From Periweissella fabalis (GTDB lineage: Bacteria; Bacillota; Bacilli; Lactobacillales; Lactobacillaceae), in NCBI RefSeq assembly GCF_012396505.1, contig NZ_JAAXPN010000007.1, positions 45,985 to 109,984 of the forward strand: a DNA stretch of 64,000 bases. The letters run 5' to 3'. Made by a program: the position numbers and the translations under genes. The notes under the pieces are model-generated. The model was not told the DNA's origin, ran no database searches, and worked only from the letters and a program-made list of their open reading frames with translations. Positions 31,632 to 41,229 of this stretch are shown piece after piece (the stretch's first letter is position 1; every line of letters starts with the position of its first letter).

Positions 31632-32981
31632 ATGACAATTCGCAGCTCATTTGCAAGTCTCGTTGGTAAATCAACATATTGGTTACTTCATGATGTATTA
31701 CATCGTGGTGGTACTTCATTACCAGGAAAAATTGCTACTAACATCGATCCCGATATTTTAAAAAGCCTCGCTCAAGACTTCGATGTCGTCTTGGTAACTG
31801 GTACCAATGGCAAGACTTTGACCACCGCTTTGATTACCCGCGTATTGCGTGAAAAATATCCTGATATCATTACTAACCCATCTGGTTCAAATATGATTCA
31901 AGGGATTACTGGTACATTATTAACAGCTAAAACCACTAAAAATCAACGTCCGTTAGCTGTCCTTGAAGTTGATGAAGCAAATGTAGTTTTAATTACCAAA
32001 TACATCAAACCAAAAGTATTTGTTTTAACAAATATTTTCCGTGATCAATTAGATCGCTACGGTGAAATTTACAGTACGTATCAAAAGATTGTTGATGGAA
32101 TTAAATTAGCACCCGATGCCACGATTATTGCTAATGGAGATTCACCAATTTTTAGTCGTGATGACCTACCAAATAAGAAGCTTTTCTATGGTTTTAATCA
32201 TGTTGATCAAAGTGCCGATTTTAAAGCACCAGCTAATACCGATGGCGTACTATCACCAACTGACAATTCAATTTTACACTATCATTCAATTACATATGCT
32301 AACCTAGGTGATTACTTCTCAGTGACAGATGATTTCAAACGGCCAAAACTAGCTTATGCAGTTACTAAAATCAATCAATTACATCCCAAGTTCTCTAACT
32401 TTGATATTGATGGTTCAACATTCCAAATTGAAGTTGGTGGCTTATATAATATTTACAATGCTTTAACGGCCTATGCGGTTGGTCGTTTCTTTGATGTCAC
32501 TCCAGAAAAAATTCATCATGCTTTTGAATCAAATGCACAAATTTTTGGACGCCAAGAATCAATTAACGTTGATGGTAAGGACGTCACGATTGTTTTAGTT
32601 AAAAATCCGGTTGGTGCTAATCAAATTATTGATATGATTGCCACTGAAACAGATGATTATTCATTAATGGCCCTACTTAATGCTAATTATGCTGATGGAA
32701 TTGACACTTCATGGATTTGGGACGCCAACTTTGAAAAACTTCACCAAACTAACATTAAAAATGTGATTACTGGTGGTGAACGTTACAAAGACTTTAACGT
32801 ACGTTTAAAGATGGCTGGGTTTACTAAACAAGCAGTCTATCCTGATTTAAATGACGCTATCAAAGCTATTAAAGCTGTACCAACTGAAAAGGTTTATGTT
32901 ATGGCAACTTATACGGCAATGTTACAATTACGAGCTCATTTGCTAGAACAAGGATACATTAAAGGACGGGTAACAGAATAA
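31632..32981 (+). CDS. murT: Lipid II isoglutaminyl synthase, Mur-ligase subunit MurT (zinc cysteines missing)
   Basis: MurT with GatD amidates D-Glu in the stem peptide of lipid II to D-isoGln. The 449 residues have the Mur-ligase P-loop VTGTNGKT (55-62), the central domain and the C-terminal DUF1727 domain with ADGIDTSWIWDANFE, which carries the Asp that completes the GatD active site. Unusually the whole protein has no Cys. Where other MurT proteins have a CxxC...CxxC zinc ribbon, this one has S208-PT-D211 and S230-VT-D233 at the same spacing. The gatD start overlaps its stop. SD AAAGGAG. Confidence 0.95.
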   Translation: MTIRSSFASLVGKSTYWLLHDVLHRGGTSLPGKIATNIDPDILKSLAQDFDVVLVTGTNGKTLTTALITRVLREKYPDIITNPSGSNMIQGITGTLLTAKTTKNQRPLAVLEVDEANVVLITKYIKPKVFVLTNIFRDQLDRYGEIYSTYQKIVDGIKLAPDATIIANGDSPIFSRDDLPNKKLFYGFNHVDQSADFKAPANTDGVLSPTDNSILHYHSITYANLGDYFSVTDDFKRPKLAYAVTKINQLHPKFSNFDIDGSTFQIEVGGLYNIYNALTAYAVGRFFDVTPEKIHHAFESNAQIFGRQESINVDGKDVTIVLVKNPVGANQIIDMIATETDDYSLMALLNANYADGIDTSWIWDANFEKLHQTNIKNVITGGERYKDFNVRLKMAGFTKQAVYPDLNDAIKAIKAVPTEKVYVMATYTAMLQLRAHLLEQGYIKGRVTE

Positions 32982-33694
32982 TGACTGAACAACAATATAA
33001 TTTACGCGTCGCCCATTTATATGGTGACTTGATGAATACGTATGGTGACTACGGTAATATTATTGCCTTACGTTACTATGCCCAACAAATTGGCGTAGAC
33101 GTCACTGATCAATTAGTTTCGCTCGGGGATGATTTTAATGCCGATAACTTTGATTTTGCCCTTTTTGGGGGTGGTCAGGATTATGAACAATCAATTGTTG
33201 CTCCTGATTTACAACGAATCGGTAATGAAGTAACCCGTTTTATCGAAAATGATGGACCAATCATCGCCGTTTGTGGCGGTTATCAATTACTCGGTAACTA
33301 CTTTATCATGGCTGATGATACCCGCGTTGAAGGGATTGGTGCGATGAATATTTACACCGAAAATCAAGCAACGAGTCGCTTTATTGGTAATGTCACCATC
33401 AAAAATAGTGAAACTGGTGAAGAATATCACGGGTTTGAAAACCACCAAGGCCGTACTTATCTAAGTGAGCAAGAACGTCCTTTAGGCCAAGTTGTCGTCG
33501 GCAATGGTAATAATGGCGTGGATGGTAGTGAAGGAGTCATTTATCGCAATGTTTTTGGAACCTATTTCCACGGCCCAATTTTAACTCGCAATGGTAACTT
33601 AGCTCTCCGGATGCTCGAATTAGCCTTAATTCGTAAGTACCCGACGGTCGATTGGCACAGTAAATTAGCCAATGTCACACCGGAATTCTTTTAA
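32981..33694 (+). CDS. gatD: Lipid II isoglutaminyl synthase, glutamine amidotransferase subunit GatD
   Basis: The glutaminase partner of MurT. The 237 residues form a class I glutamine amidotransferase domain with the nucleophilic Cys in IIAVCGGYQLLG (about residue 95) and the catalytic His in TYFHGPIL. Its ATG overlaps the murT stop, so the two are translated together. The convergent htpX gene follows after a terminator. Confidence 0.96.
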   Translation: MTEQQYNLRVAHLYGDLMNTYGDYGNIIALRYYAQQIGVDVTDQLVSLGDDFNADNFDFALFGGGQDYEQSIVAPDLQRIGNEVTRFIENDGPIIAVCGGYQLLGNYFIMADDTRVEGIGAMNIYTENQATSRFIGNVTIKNSETGEEYHGFENHQGRTYLSEQERPLGQVVVGNGNNGVDGSEGVIYRNVFGTYFHGPILTRNGNLALRMLELALIRKYPTVDWHSKLANVTPEFF

Positions 33695-33698
33695 TAAA

Positions 33699-33741
33699 AC
33701 AAAAATCGTCGGAAACTAAATTTCCGACGATTTTTGTTTTC
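33699..33741. terminator. Bidirectional terminator between gatD and htpX
   Basis: ACAAAAATCGTCGGAAA pairs exactly with TTTCCGACGATTTTTGT around a 5-base loop, with T-runs on both strands. Confidence 0.92.
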
Positions 33742-33768
33742 TGTTAAAACTAACCGAACTCTATTTAA

Positions 33769-34665
33769 TTACATGTGTTCAAGCCGGGCAATCCGATCTT
33801 CAGTTGCAGGGTGCGTTGAAAATAAATTTGCGGCTGATTTACCTTTGAGTGGATTTTCAATATAAAGTGCGGCGGAACTTGGATCAGCACTTTCCATTGG
33901 CTCAGACATCGCAATCTTTTTCAATGCGTTAATAAGTCCTTGTGGATTACGTGTTAACTGAACAGCGGTTGCATCAGCCAAATACTCACGATTCCGTGAA
34001 ATTGCCATTTGGACAATGGTTGCCGCAATTGGACCAAAAATGATTAATAAAATTGAAAATACAATACCAAAGATTTGCATAGTACCGTTATTTTCACGTT
34101 CATCATCGTTTTCACGGGCCCCACCAAAGAACATAAAGTTACTTCCAAAGTTAGCTAATATTGAAATGATTGCGGTTAATGCAATCGCAATTGTTGAAAT
34201 ACGAATATCGTAATTACGTACGTGAGCCATTTCGTGGGCCATAACCCCTTCTAATTCATCACGTGTTAACCGTTCCAAAATACCACTTGTGGCTGCAACA
34301 GCAGCGTGTTTAGGGTCACTTCCCGTTGCAAAAGCATTTGGACTTGGATCATCGATAATAAATACTCGTGGCATTGGTACCTGTGCAACCATAGCCATAT
34401 CCTCAACAATATTCCATAATTGCGGTGCCTGATCTTTTGCAGTGATTTCTTGGGCATTATTCATGCTCATCACAATCTCAGTTGACTGTTCAATCATCAT
34501 CCAAGCATATATTCCTCCAGCAATTAGCGCTAAAATAGCCCCAATCATCGCTGAACGGAAAAACATATAACCAATAGCTGCCCCTACAAGGACTACTAGG
34601 AACATAAAGCCGCTTAATAGATAAATCGTTCGCCGTTTATTTTGAGCAATTTGTTCAAATAACAT
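33769..34665 (-). CDS. htpX: Membrane zinc metalloprotease HtpX
   Basis: A membrane protease thought to degrade misfolded membrane proteins. The 298 residues have two N-terminal membrane segments (about 15-33 and 36-55), the zinc site HEMAH (about 143-147) and a second pair of membrane segments. A C-terminal Glu ligand region reads [14 protein letters not shown], and the end reads [14 protein letters not shown]. It follows lemA by 14 bases, the common lemA-htpX pair of lactic acid bacteria. Confidence 0.97.
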   Translation of the reverse strand: MLFEQIAQNKRRTIYLLSGFMFLVVLVGAAIGYMFFRSAMIGAILALIAGGIYAWMMIEQSTEIVMSMNNAQEITAKDQAPQLWNIVEDMAMVAQVPMPRVFIIDDPSPNAFATGSDPKHAAVAATSGILERLTRDELEGVMAHEMAHVRNYDIRISTIAIALTAIISILANFGSNFMFFGGARENDDERENNGTMQIFGIVFSILLIIFGPIAATIVQMAISRNREYLADATAVQLTRNPQGLINALKKIAMSEPMESADPSSAALYIENPLKGKSAANLFSTHPATEDRIARLEHM

Positions 34666-34679
34666 GCTTTGCCTCGCTA

Positions 34680-35249
34680 TTACTTACCATCTGGTCCAAA
34701 TGAAACTTTAGGAGCAGCTTTTTCTTCTTCTGGTGTTTCCAAGAATTGACTTGGTTCAAAATGATGTACCTTAGCAATCATATTAGTTGGAAATGTTTGT
34801 AATTTACCATTATAAGCTGCAGTACTTGAGTTAAATAATTGACGTGAGTAAGCAATCTTATTTTCGGTATTTGAAAGTTCTTCCATTAATTGGCTATATT
34901 GAACGTTAGCTTTTAAATCTGGATATGCTTCAGCAACTGCAAAAATACCTTTTAATGATGATGTCATTTGATCTGATAAAGCCATTGTTTCAGCATGATT
35001 TTCAGATGGTGTTTGAGCAATCTGGTTACGTAAACCGATTACTTTTTCTAAAGTACCTTGTTCAAAGTTGGCATAACCTTTAACAGTTTCTACTAAGTTT
35101 GGAATCAAATCATTCCGACGCTTTAATTGAACATCGATTTGACTCCAGGTTTCTTGTGTGTTCATTCGTGAACGCACTAATCCATTGTAAATTGAAATCC
35201 ACATAAATACTAAGATAACAATTACAATAATCGCGATAATAATTCCCAT
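34680..35249 (-). CDS. lemA: LemA family protein
   Basis: A 189-residue protein with one N-terminal membrane helix (about 4-22) and a long alpha-helical extracytoplasmic part with the family text [30 protein letters not shown]. LemA proteins are conserved but of unknown molecular role. Pairing with htpX suggests membrane quality control. SD GGAGGAG precedes the ATG. Confidence 0.95.
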   Translation of the reverse strand: MGIIIAIIVIVILVFMWISIYNGLVRSRMNTQETWSQIDVQLKRRNDLIPNLVETVKGYANFEQGTLEKVIGLRNQIAQTPSENHAETMALSDQMTSSLKGIFAVAEAYPDLKANVQYSQLMEELSNTENKIAYSRQLFNSSTAAYNGKLQTFPTNMIAKVHHFEPSQFLETPEEEKAAPKVSFGPDGK

Positions 35250-35300
35250 GGAATACTCCTCCGTTTCTCATATAGGTATATTCTACCATATAAATATAAT

Positions 35301-35987
35301 TTATTTCATCTTCATATTTGTTTCAAGCTCTTTTAACTCATCAAATACCGAAAAAGCTCCTTCTTCACGTAAGCTCGTATAATCATCAGCACCAACGATA
35401 AATGAATCAAGAACAGCTATTTCAAATAAATCTGCCGCCTTGGCTATTTCCTTTGATAATCGTAGATCATTTTCAGATGGTTCTGCCTGACCACTTGGAT
35501 GATTATGTGCCAATATGATACTTTGTGCATTGTATTTCAAAGCACGTCTAAGTACGTCTCGAATATGGAATGGGCAAGTTCTTAATGAACCGATGTGAAT
35601 TACATCAGTTGCTACTATTTGATGCCGAGTATCTAATGAATACAACCACAATTGTTCTTGTTCAAGGCCACGCATTGAAGTCACTAGTTCATTACCGAAG
35701 CTTTGGCTACCTAAAACCCGCCCTTGAATTTTAGGCATTGCCCGGGCAACGCGTTGACCAAACTCAATTGCCGCTAATAATCCTTGGCGCACTTGGACAT
35801 CACCATTAACATAGTCCTTAATGCAATCAAGTGACGCATGTTTGAAGCCCTCTAAGCTAATGAAATTATCAAAAAAAACTTTAATTTCATAATTTTGCTT
35901 AGTCGCTGTTAGTTGGTATGACTTAAAATACCATTGTAATAATTCATGATCTTGTAACTGACTTGTAGAGATGTTATTTATTTGCAT
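35301..35987 (-). CDS. radC: RadC-like JAB domain protein
   Basis: A 228-residue protein of the RadC/YsxA family. The JAB metalloprotease-like motif reads LAHNHPSGQAEPSENDL (about residues 165-181), and the N-terminal helix-hairpin-helix part is divergent. Despite the name, a DNA-repair role is not supported in well-studied cases, and the function is open. It stands directly after folC on the same strand. Confidence 0.92.
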   Translation of the reverse strand: MQINNISTSQLQDHELLQWYFKSYQLTATKQNYEIKVFFDNFISLEGFKHASLDCIKDYVNGDVQVRQGLLAAIEFGQRVARAMPKIQGRVLGSQSFGNELVTSMRGLEQEQLWLYSLDTRHQIVATDVIHIGSLRTCPFHIRDVLRRALKYNAQSIILAHNHPSGQAEPSENDLRLSKEIAKAADLFEIAVLDSFIVGADDYTSLREEGAFSVFDELKELETNMKMK

Positions 35988-36037
35988 ATTAATTCTCCCT
36001 TTACGTGATACAAATAAAGTACGCTCTCACATGATAA

Positions 36038-37390
36038 TTAACCAAAATATTTATTTTTTTCGGCAAAATAAGCACGAACTTCACTAACAAAATAAAGTGA
36101 CCCAGTTAACAAAATAAACCCATTTTCAGTAGTTGTTTTCGCAGCTATTTTCAATGCATCCTGCCAATTAGAGGCAGTTTTAATTGGCTGATTGACTTGA
36201 ATAGCCACTTCATCTTCATTAACTACCGTTCGTTTACCCGGACCAATAAATTCAGTCGCGATTAACTCAACATTGGGAATTTGGGCTAACTCATTAGCCA
36301 TTTTAGCAAATTCTTTATCAGCAAGTGCAGCAAAAATAACAGTTATTTTATCTACTTGATTAAATTTACGCTTGAATAACTCTTGTAATCCATTGATTGC
36401 CGCAACATTATGTGCACCATCAATTACGATTCGAGGTTTAATTTGTAAAGTTTCAAATCTACCAGGCCAATGAGTACCTTTAAGTGAATTAAATAGAACT
36501 GTTTCATTAAATGTTACAAAATCTATACTTGTTAGATAATAAAATGCCAGTATTGCCAAACTAGCATTTTCAACTTGATATTTTCCTAACATATTAACTT
36601 CAAGATCAGTTAGATGGCGAGAATTTATCATTGATAAAATATCATCTTTTAGTGTCCAATTAAATGCCTCATGCCAAATATTTTGGCCCTTCTCTAAGGT
36701 AATAGTCATGTCGTCAAATGACCAAAATGGTACGTTTAATTGATGAGCCGTAGCTTTTATTACCGTACCAGCTTCATCATCTGCATGGCCTCCATAAATG
36801 ACGGGGACATGTGGTTTGATAATTGCTGCTTTTTGTTGCGCAATCGCCGTCAAACTATTTCCCAAAACATGCATATGGTCGTAACCAACTGAAGTGATAA
36901 TACTTAAAATAGGTGTAAAAACGTTGGTTGAATCAAATAAGCCACCTATTCCCACCTCAATAATTACAATATCAACTGGATGTGTTGCAAAATATAAAAA
37001 CATCATTGCGGTAATCACCTCAAATTCAGTTGGTCCACCTTCACTTTCGCTAGCATCCATTGCAATAACGAATGGCTCAATTTGTTGTACTAACTCTAAT
37101 AACTCTGTATCACTAATCATTTCACCATTAACAGAAATTCGCTCATTGAATTTAGTAATAAAAGGTGATGTATAGGTTCCCACTGATAAACCACTATTAA
37201 TTAATATATCTCTTAAATAGGCAGTTGTTGAGCCTTTACCATTAGTACCAGTAATGTGGATACCCTTTATAGTATTTTGTGGATTGCCCAACGCATCCAA
37301 TAATGCATCCATCCGATCAAATGTCGGTGTTTTTTTCCACACCATACGTCCATGGATAAAATCAATTGCCTCTGCATATGTCGTAACCAT
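36038..37390 (-). CDS. folC: Bifunctional folylpolyglutamate synthase/dihydrofolate synthase
   Basis: Adds glutamate to folates. The 450 residues have the Mur-ligase-type P-loop HITGTNGKGSTTAYLR (about 45-60), GLFDSTNV, the Mg-binding SVGYDHMHVLG and the C-terminal FIDGAHN-like VIDGAHNVAAI (about 320-330). The folate-specific opening YAEAIDFIHGR is typical. SD GAGG. No other folate genes are nearby. Confidence 0.95.
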   Translation of the reverse strand: MVTTYAEAIDFIHGRMVWKKTPTFDRMDALLDALGNPQNTIKGIHITGTNGKGSTTAYLRDILINSGLSVGTYTSPFITKFNERISVNGEMISDTELLELVQQIEPFVIAMDASESEGGPTEFEVITAMMFLYFATHPVDIVIIEVGIGGLFDSTNVFTPILSIITSVGYDHMHVLGNSLTAIAQQKAAIIKPHVPVIYGGHADDEAGTVIKATAHQLNVPFWSFDDMTITLEKGQNIWHEAFNWTLKDDILSMINSRHLTDLEVNMLGKYQVENASLAILAFYYLTSIDFVTFNETVLFNSLKGTHWPGRFETLQIKPRIVIDGAHNVAAINGLQELFKRKFNQVDKITVIFAALADKEFAKMANELAQIPNVELIATEFIGPGKRTVVNEDEVAIQVNQPIKTASNWQDALKIAAKTTTENGFILLTGSLYFVSEVRAYFAEKNKYFG

Positions 37391-37501
37391 CTTAGTGCCT
37401 CACTAACTATAATTTAAAGATAATCTTAGTGAAATTCATGCCAAAAAGCTATCATAAATTTTATGTTTTAACTAAAAATATTACAATCATGTTTTCAAGC
37501 C

Positions 37502-37529
37502 TTGTGTTTTGCTAAGTAATTGGTACAAT
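37502..37529 (+). promoter_or_regulatory. Promoter of the GAF-type methionine sulfoxide reductase
   Basis: TTGTGT (37502-37507), 16 bases, then TACAAT (37524-37529), 36 bases ahead of the ATG. Confidence 0.5.
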
Positions 37530-37564
37530 ACATTTAACTTATTAAAAAGAAGTGAGGTACATTC

Positions 37565-38017
37565 ATGGATGATTTAACTTTATTACCCGCTCAACTCGAT
37601 GCTTTATTAACGGGTGAAACAAATACCATTGCCAACTTATCAAATGCGGCTGCTCTTTTGATGCAAACTCTCCCTGATCTTAACTGGGCTGGCTTTTATC
37701 TCTTTGACGAGGCTGCTAATGATTTAATACTTGGACCTTTTCAGGGGAAAGTAGCCTGCATGCATATTACACCAGGTAATGGGGTTGTTGGTACTAGCTT
37801 TGCCAAAAAAGAAGTTTTAGTAGTTCCTAATGTACATGAATTTGCGGGCCATATCGCTTGTGATAGTGCTTCAGAGTCAGAAATTGTAGCTCCAATTATC
37901 GTCAATAATAAGATCGTTGCAATTTTAGATATTGATTCACCTTCTCTTAATCGCTTTAGTACTAGCGATGCTGATATAATCACTGAATTTGCAGCTATAG
38001 TTGCTAAACATTTCTAA
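37565..38017 (+). CDS. msrC: GAF-domain free methionine-(R)-sulfoxide reductase
   Basis: A 150-residue single GAF domain of the fRMsr family, which reduces free methionine-R-sulfoxide. The family motif GPFQGKVACMHITPGNGV and the catalytic region GHIACDSASESEIV are present, giving two of the three redox Cys (VAC and IACD). The third, usually Cys in GVCGT, is Val here (GVVGT). Activity with a reduced Cys set is possible but less certain. Monocistronic. Confidence 0.88.
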   Translation: MDDLTLLPAQLDALLTGETNTIANLSNAAALLMQTLPDLNWAGFYLFDEAANDLILGPFQGKVACMHITPGNGVVGTSFAKKEVLVVPNVHEFAGHIACDSASESEIVAPIIVNNKIVAILDIDSPSLNRFSTSDADIITEFAAIVAKHF

Positions 38018-38102
38018 AATGGACGGATTTCTTTGCAATTAAATCATTAAGCAAACTAAAATGACTTATAACAAAAGAATCATCGATACGGTATAAAACT
38101 AG

Positions 38103-38141
38103 AAAATCCCGACTGAATTTAAATAATTCAATCGGGATTTT
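38103..38141. terminator. Bidirectional terminator between msrC and adhE
   Basis: AAAATCCCGACTGAATT pairs with AATTCAaTCGGGATTTT. T-rich sequence follows on both strands. Confidence 0.88.
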
Positions 38142-38195
38142 TGTATTCCATGCTATAAACCGCCTTTCAGGACACGTTTTATAAGTAAATTACTA

Positions 38196-40886
38196 CTAAA
38201 ATTGGTCCCGTAATAATTGTTTGATTTCATCCAGTGATGGTTGTCGTGGATTACCTGGGGTGCATTGATCGTTATAGACTAGGTCAACAAGTTTATCCAA
38301 GGTACTTTCAAAATGTTGCTTATCAATACCGTTACCTGATAATGTCGGATTGATATTGACACTTTTGACTAATTTAGCAATTTCTTTAAGTAATGCAGCT
38401 ACTAAATCACTATCGTTTTCACCGTTAAGACCGAGGTAACGTGCAATATCAGCATAATCTTTTTGCGCAGTGTACGTTTCATAACGTGGGAAAGGTGTCC
38501 GTTTTACATTACCACTAACAGCATTAAAAGCAATAACATGTGGCATTGCAATCGCAATTGCTAAACCATGTGGTAAGTCAAATTCACCACCTGTTTTGTG
38601 CGCAAGTGAGTGGTTAATCCCTAAGAATGCATTTGCAAATGACATGCCCGCTAATGTAGCAGCTGTATGCATGTTAGTACGAGCAGCTTGGCCTTCTTTA
38701 TTTGGATGTGTTGGATCATAATTATACGAAGCCGTCAAGTTTTCAAAAATCAATTTGATTGCTTGTAAAGCCCAAGGACGAGTAAAATCAGAAGCCATTA
38801 CTGATACATAAGATTCAAGTGCATGTGATAAAGAATCTAAACCTGAATAGGCTACAGTCTGTTTAGGGACTGTCATTACAAATGATTGATCAACAATCGC
38901 TACTTGTGGTGTTAATTCATAGTCAGCTAATGGATATTTAACATGCGTAGCATCATCAGTAATAACAGCAAATGGTGTTACTTCCGAACCGGTTCCAGAT
39001 GTTGTTGGAATCGCAACCATTTGTGTTAAACTTTGATGCTCGAATTTAACAATCCGTTTGCGAATATCCATAAATTTTTGTTTCAATTTACGGAATAAAT
39101 CAGCCATTACAAGACCATTATCTAACGCTCCTGGATGCGTTGCTGAATATTCATATAGCAACCGAGCAATTTTGGCTGCATCAAGTGCTGCCCCACCACC
39201 AATAGCAATAATTGTATCTGGTTGGAACTCAGCCATTTGCTTAGCAATCTCAATAGCTTGATTAATTGTCGGATCAGGTTTTACAGCACCATAGATTGAT
39301 GTTTTTACATGATTTTGTCGGAGTGCAAACTGATCAAGAATTTTATCAACAAATCCAAATTGAACCATCCCTGGATCAGCCACAATAAAAGCACGATCTA
39401 CATTAGCTAATTCTTGTAAATAAGTAATTGAATTATTTTCATAGTAAATGTCTTTTGGTAAGCGAATCCATTGTGGCCGGTTACGCCGCCGAGCAACTGT
39501 TTTGATGTTTAAAAGATCGTAAGTTGACAAGTTGTGTGACAATGAGTTTTTCCCCCATGTTCCTGTTCCAAGTGTCATACTTGGGCGTAATGCATCAGTA
39601 TAAATATCACCAACACCACCAATTGAATCCGGTTGGTTAACCAAAATCCGTGATGCTTCAACCGCATCTGCATATTCTTTAACAAATGGATCATCTTGAG
39701 CCCCAATTTGAATCGCGGCATTGTGACCTGCCCCTTGGTAGTTAAGTAAGGCACGCACAATTGCAATCGCGTTTTGACGATCCTTTGACTTGTAAACGGA
39801 AAGAATTGGGCAAAGTTTTTCAGAAGAAAGTTTTTCACCGATATTCTTTTCATCTAATTCAACTAAAATAACATCTTTATCAGCTGGTAAATCAATCCCT
39901 GCTTGCTGAGCAATCCATCGACCACTCATTCCAGCTACTTGACCATTAACACCATGCTTCTCATTAAAGACAAAGTCAGCTAATTTTTTATAATCTGCTT
40001 TCGGTAATAAATAAGCTCCCTGTTCAGCTAATTTTTTAAGAAATGCTTTATATATCCCTTGATCAATAATTACTGAATTTTCAGTTGCACAAATCATTCC
40101 ATTATCAAATCGCTTTGATAAAAGTAAATCTTCAGCAGCACGGTCAATATTAGCGGTGTAATCAACATACACTGCTCCATTACCAGCACCAACTCCCATT
40201 GATGGATTACCCGAACGTAAAGCCGCATTTACCATCCCCGGTCCACCTGTAGCCAAAATTGAGGCAATCCCAGGACTTTGTATTAAAGCTGATGTGTTAT
40301 AACTTGATGGTTTTTCAATCCATTGAATAAAGTTTTTTGGTGCACCAGCTGCTATTGCGGCTTCATAAACAATTTTGGCAGCATGGACAGATGACTTTTG
40401 GGCTTGGGGATGAAATGCAAAAATTATTACATTCCTTGTTTTAGCACTCAACATTGCTTTAAAAATAGTAGTTGAAGTCGGATTAGTAGTAGGCACAATT
40501 CCTGCAAGTACCCCTAGTGGAGCCGCAATTTCAACTTTTCCAGTTACAGGATCCTCATTGATAACGCCGACTGTTTTATCATTTTTAATCGCGTTAAAAA
40601 CAAATTCTGATGCAAAACGATTCTTGGTATCCTTATCTTCAACCACCCCTCGGCCGGTCTCATCATGAGCTTCATGTGCTAATAATAATGAATTTTCACT
40701 ACCCGCTAAAGCCATGGCGGCAACAATTTTATCTACTTGTTCCTGAGAAAAGCTTGAAAATTCAACAAGTGCCTTTTCTGCTTTACGTACTAAATCAGTT
40801 GTAAGAATTTCAGCCTGTAATGTTAATTGTGCTTTTTCTTTATCAGTTAGAACTTTTTTAGATTCTTTTTTAATAGCTTCTATCAT
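38196..40886 (-). CDS. adhE: Bifunctional acetaldehyde-CoA/alcohol dehydrogenase
   Basis: Reduces acetyl-CoA to acetaldehyde and then ethanol, recycling NADH in heterofermentation. The 896-residue protein has an N-terminal aldehyde dehydrogenase domain with the catalytic Cys266 in NGMICATENS and a C-terminal iron alcohol dehydrogenase with AIGGGAALDAAK and metal ligands in INHSLAHKTGG and LPHGLAIAIAMPH. Full length compared with the family (about 870-900). SD GAGG. A Rex-like operator lies upstream. Confidence 0.98.
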   Translation of the reverse strand: MIEAIKKESKKVLTDKEKAQLTLQAEILTTDLVRKAEKALVEFSSFSQEQVDKIVAAMALAGSENSLLLAHEAHDETGRGVVEDKDTKNRFASEFVFNAIKNDKTVGVINEDPVTGKVEIAAPLGVLAGIVPTTNPTSTTIFKAMLSAKTRNVIIFAFHPQAQKSSVHAAKIVYEAAIAAGAPKNFIQWIEKPSSYNTSALIQSPGIASILATGGPGMVNAALRSGNPSMGVGAGNGAVYVDYTANIDRAAEDLLLSKRFDNGMICATENSVIIDQGIYKAFLKKLAEQGAYLLPKADYKKLADFVFNEKHGVNGQVAGMSGRWIAQQAGIDLPADKDVILVELDEKNIGEKLSSEKLCPILSVYKSKDRQNAIAIVRALLNYQGAGHNAAIQIGAQDDPFVKEYADAVEASRILVNQPDSIGGVGDIYTDALRPSMTLGTGTWGKNSLSHNLSTYDLLNIKTVARRRNRPQWIRLPKDIYYENNSITYLQELANVDRAFIVADPGMVQFGFVDKILDQFALRQNHVKTSIYGAVKPDPTINQAIEIAKQMAEFQPDTIIAIGGGAALDAAKIARLLYEYSATHPGALDNGLVMADLFRKLKQKFMDIRKRIVKFEHQSLTQMVAIPTTSGTGSEVTPFAVITDDATHVKYPLADYELTPQVAIVDQSFVMTVPKQTVAYSGLDSLSHALESYVSVMASDFTRPWALQAIKLIFENLTASYNYDPTHPNKEGQAARTNMHTAATLAGMSFANAFLGINHSLAHKTGGEFDLPHGLAIAIAMPHVIAFNAVSGNVKRTPFPRYETYTAQKDYADIARYLGLNGENDSDLVAALLKEIAKLVKSVNINPTLSGNGIDKQHFESTLDKLVDLVYNDQCTPGNPRQPSLDEIKQLLRDQF

Positions 40887-40922
40887 TTTTCAATCCTCGT
40901 TGTATAAAGTTGTGTAAATACT

Positions 40923-40940
40923 TTGTGCACCTTTGAACAA
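40923..40940. promoter_or_regulatory. Candidate Rex operator of adhE
   Basis: TTGTGCACCTTTGAACAA resembles the Rex site (TTGTGA, 6 bases, TCACAA) with imperfect right half, about 40 bases before the adhE ATG. Rex senses NADH/NAD and is a known adhE regulator in Firmicutes. Confidence 0.4.
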
Positions 40941-41138
40941 TGATTATGATACACGAGCTATTTAAATTTAGCAAGTCCTTTGATTTTATTTTTTTAATAT
41001 GATAAAACACCTTTAAATAGACATAAACAACGTAATATATATGTATTTTATATAATTTAATTTCAATTTAAAGTTTGTTAAATAAATCACTAATTACATA
41101 AAATAACCTAAAATTCTTAGATGCTAATTCAATAAAAA
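40941..41138. other. Gene-free gap upstream of adhE
   Basis: AT-rich, with no recognisable gene or RNA. It should carry the adhE promoter region. Confidence 0.4.
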
Positions 41139-41170
41139 TACCCCTAAAGCTATTTCTAACTTTAGGGGTA
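41139..41170 (-). terminator. Intrinsic terminator of pta
   Basis: An 11-bp stem TACCCCTAAAG/CTTTAGGGGTA lies about 60 bases past the pta stop and is followed by TTTTTA on the minus strand. Confidence 0.85.
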
Positions 41171-41229
41171 AAACACCACAACGGGTATCTTAAGTATATA
41201 TTATTGGTAGCACCTGCTATTATAGTACC

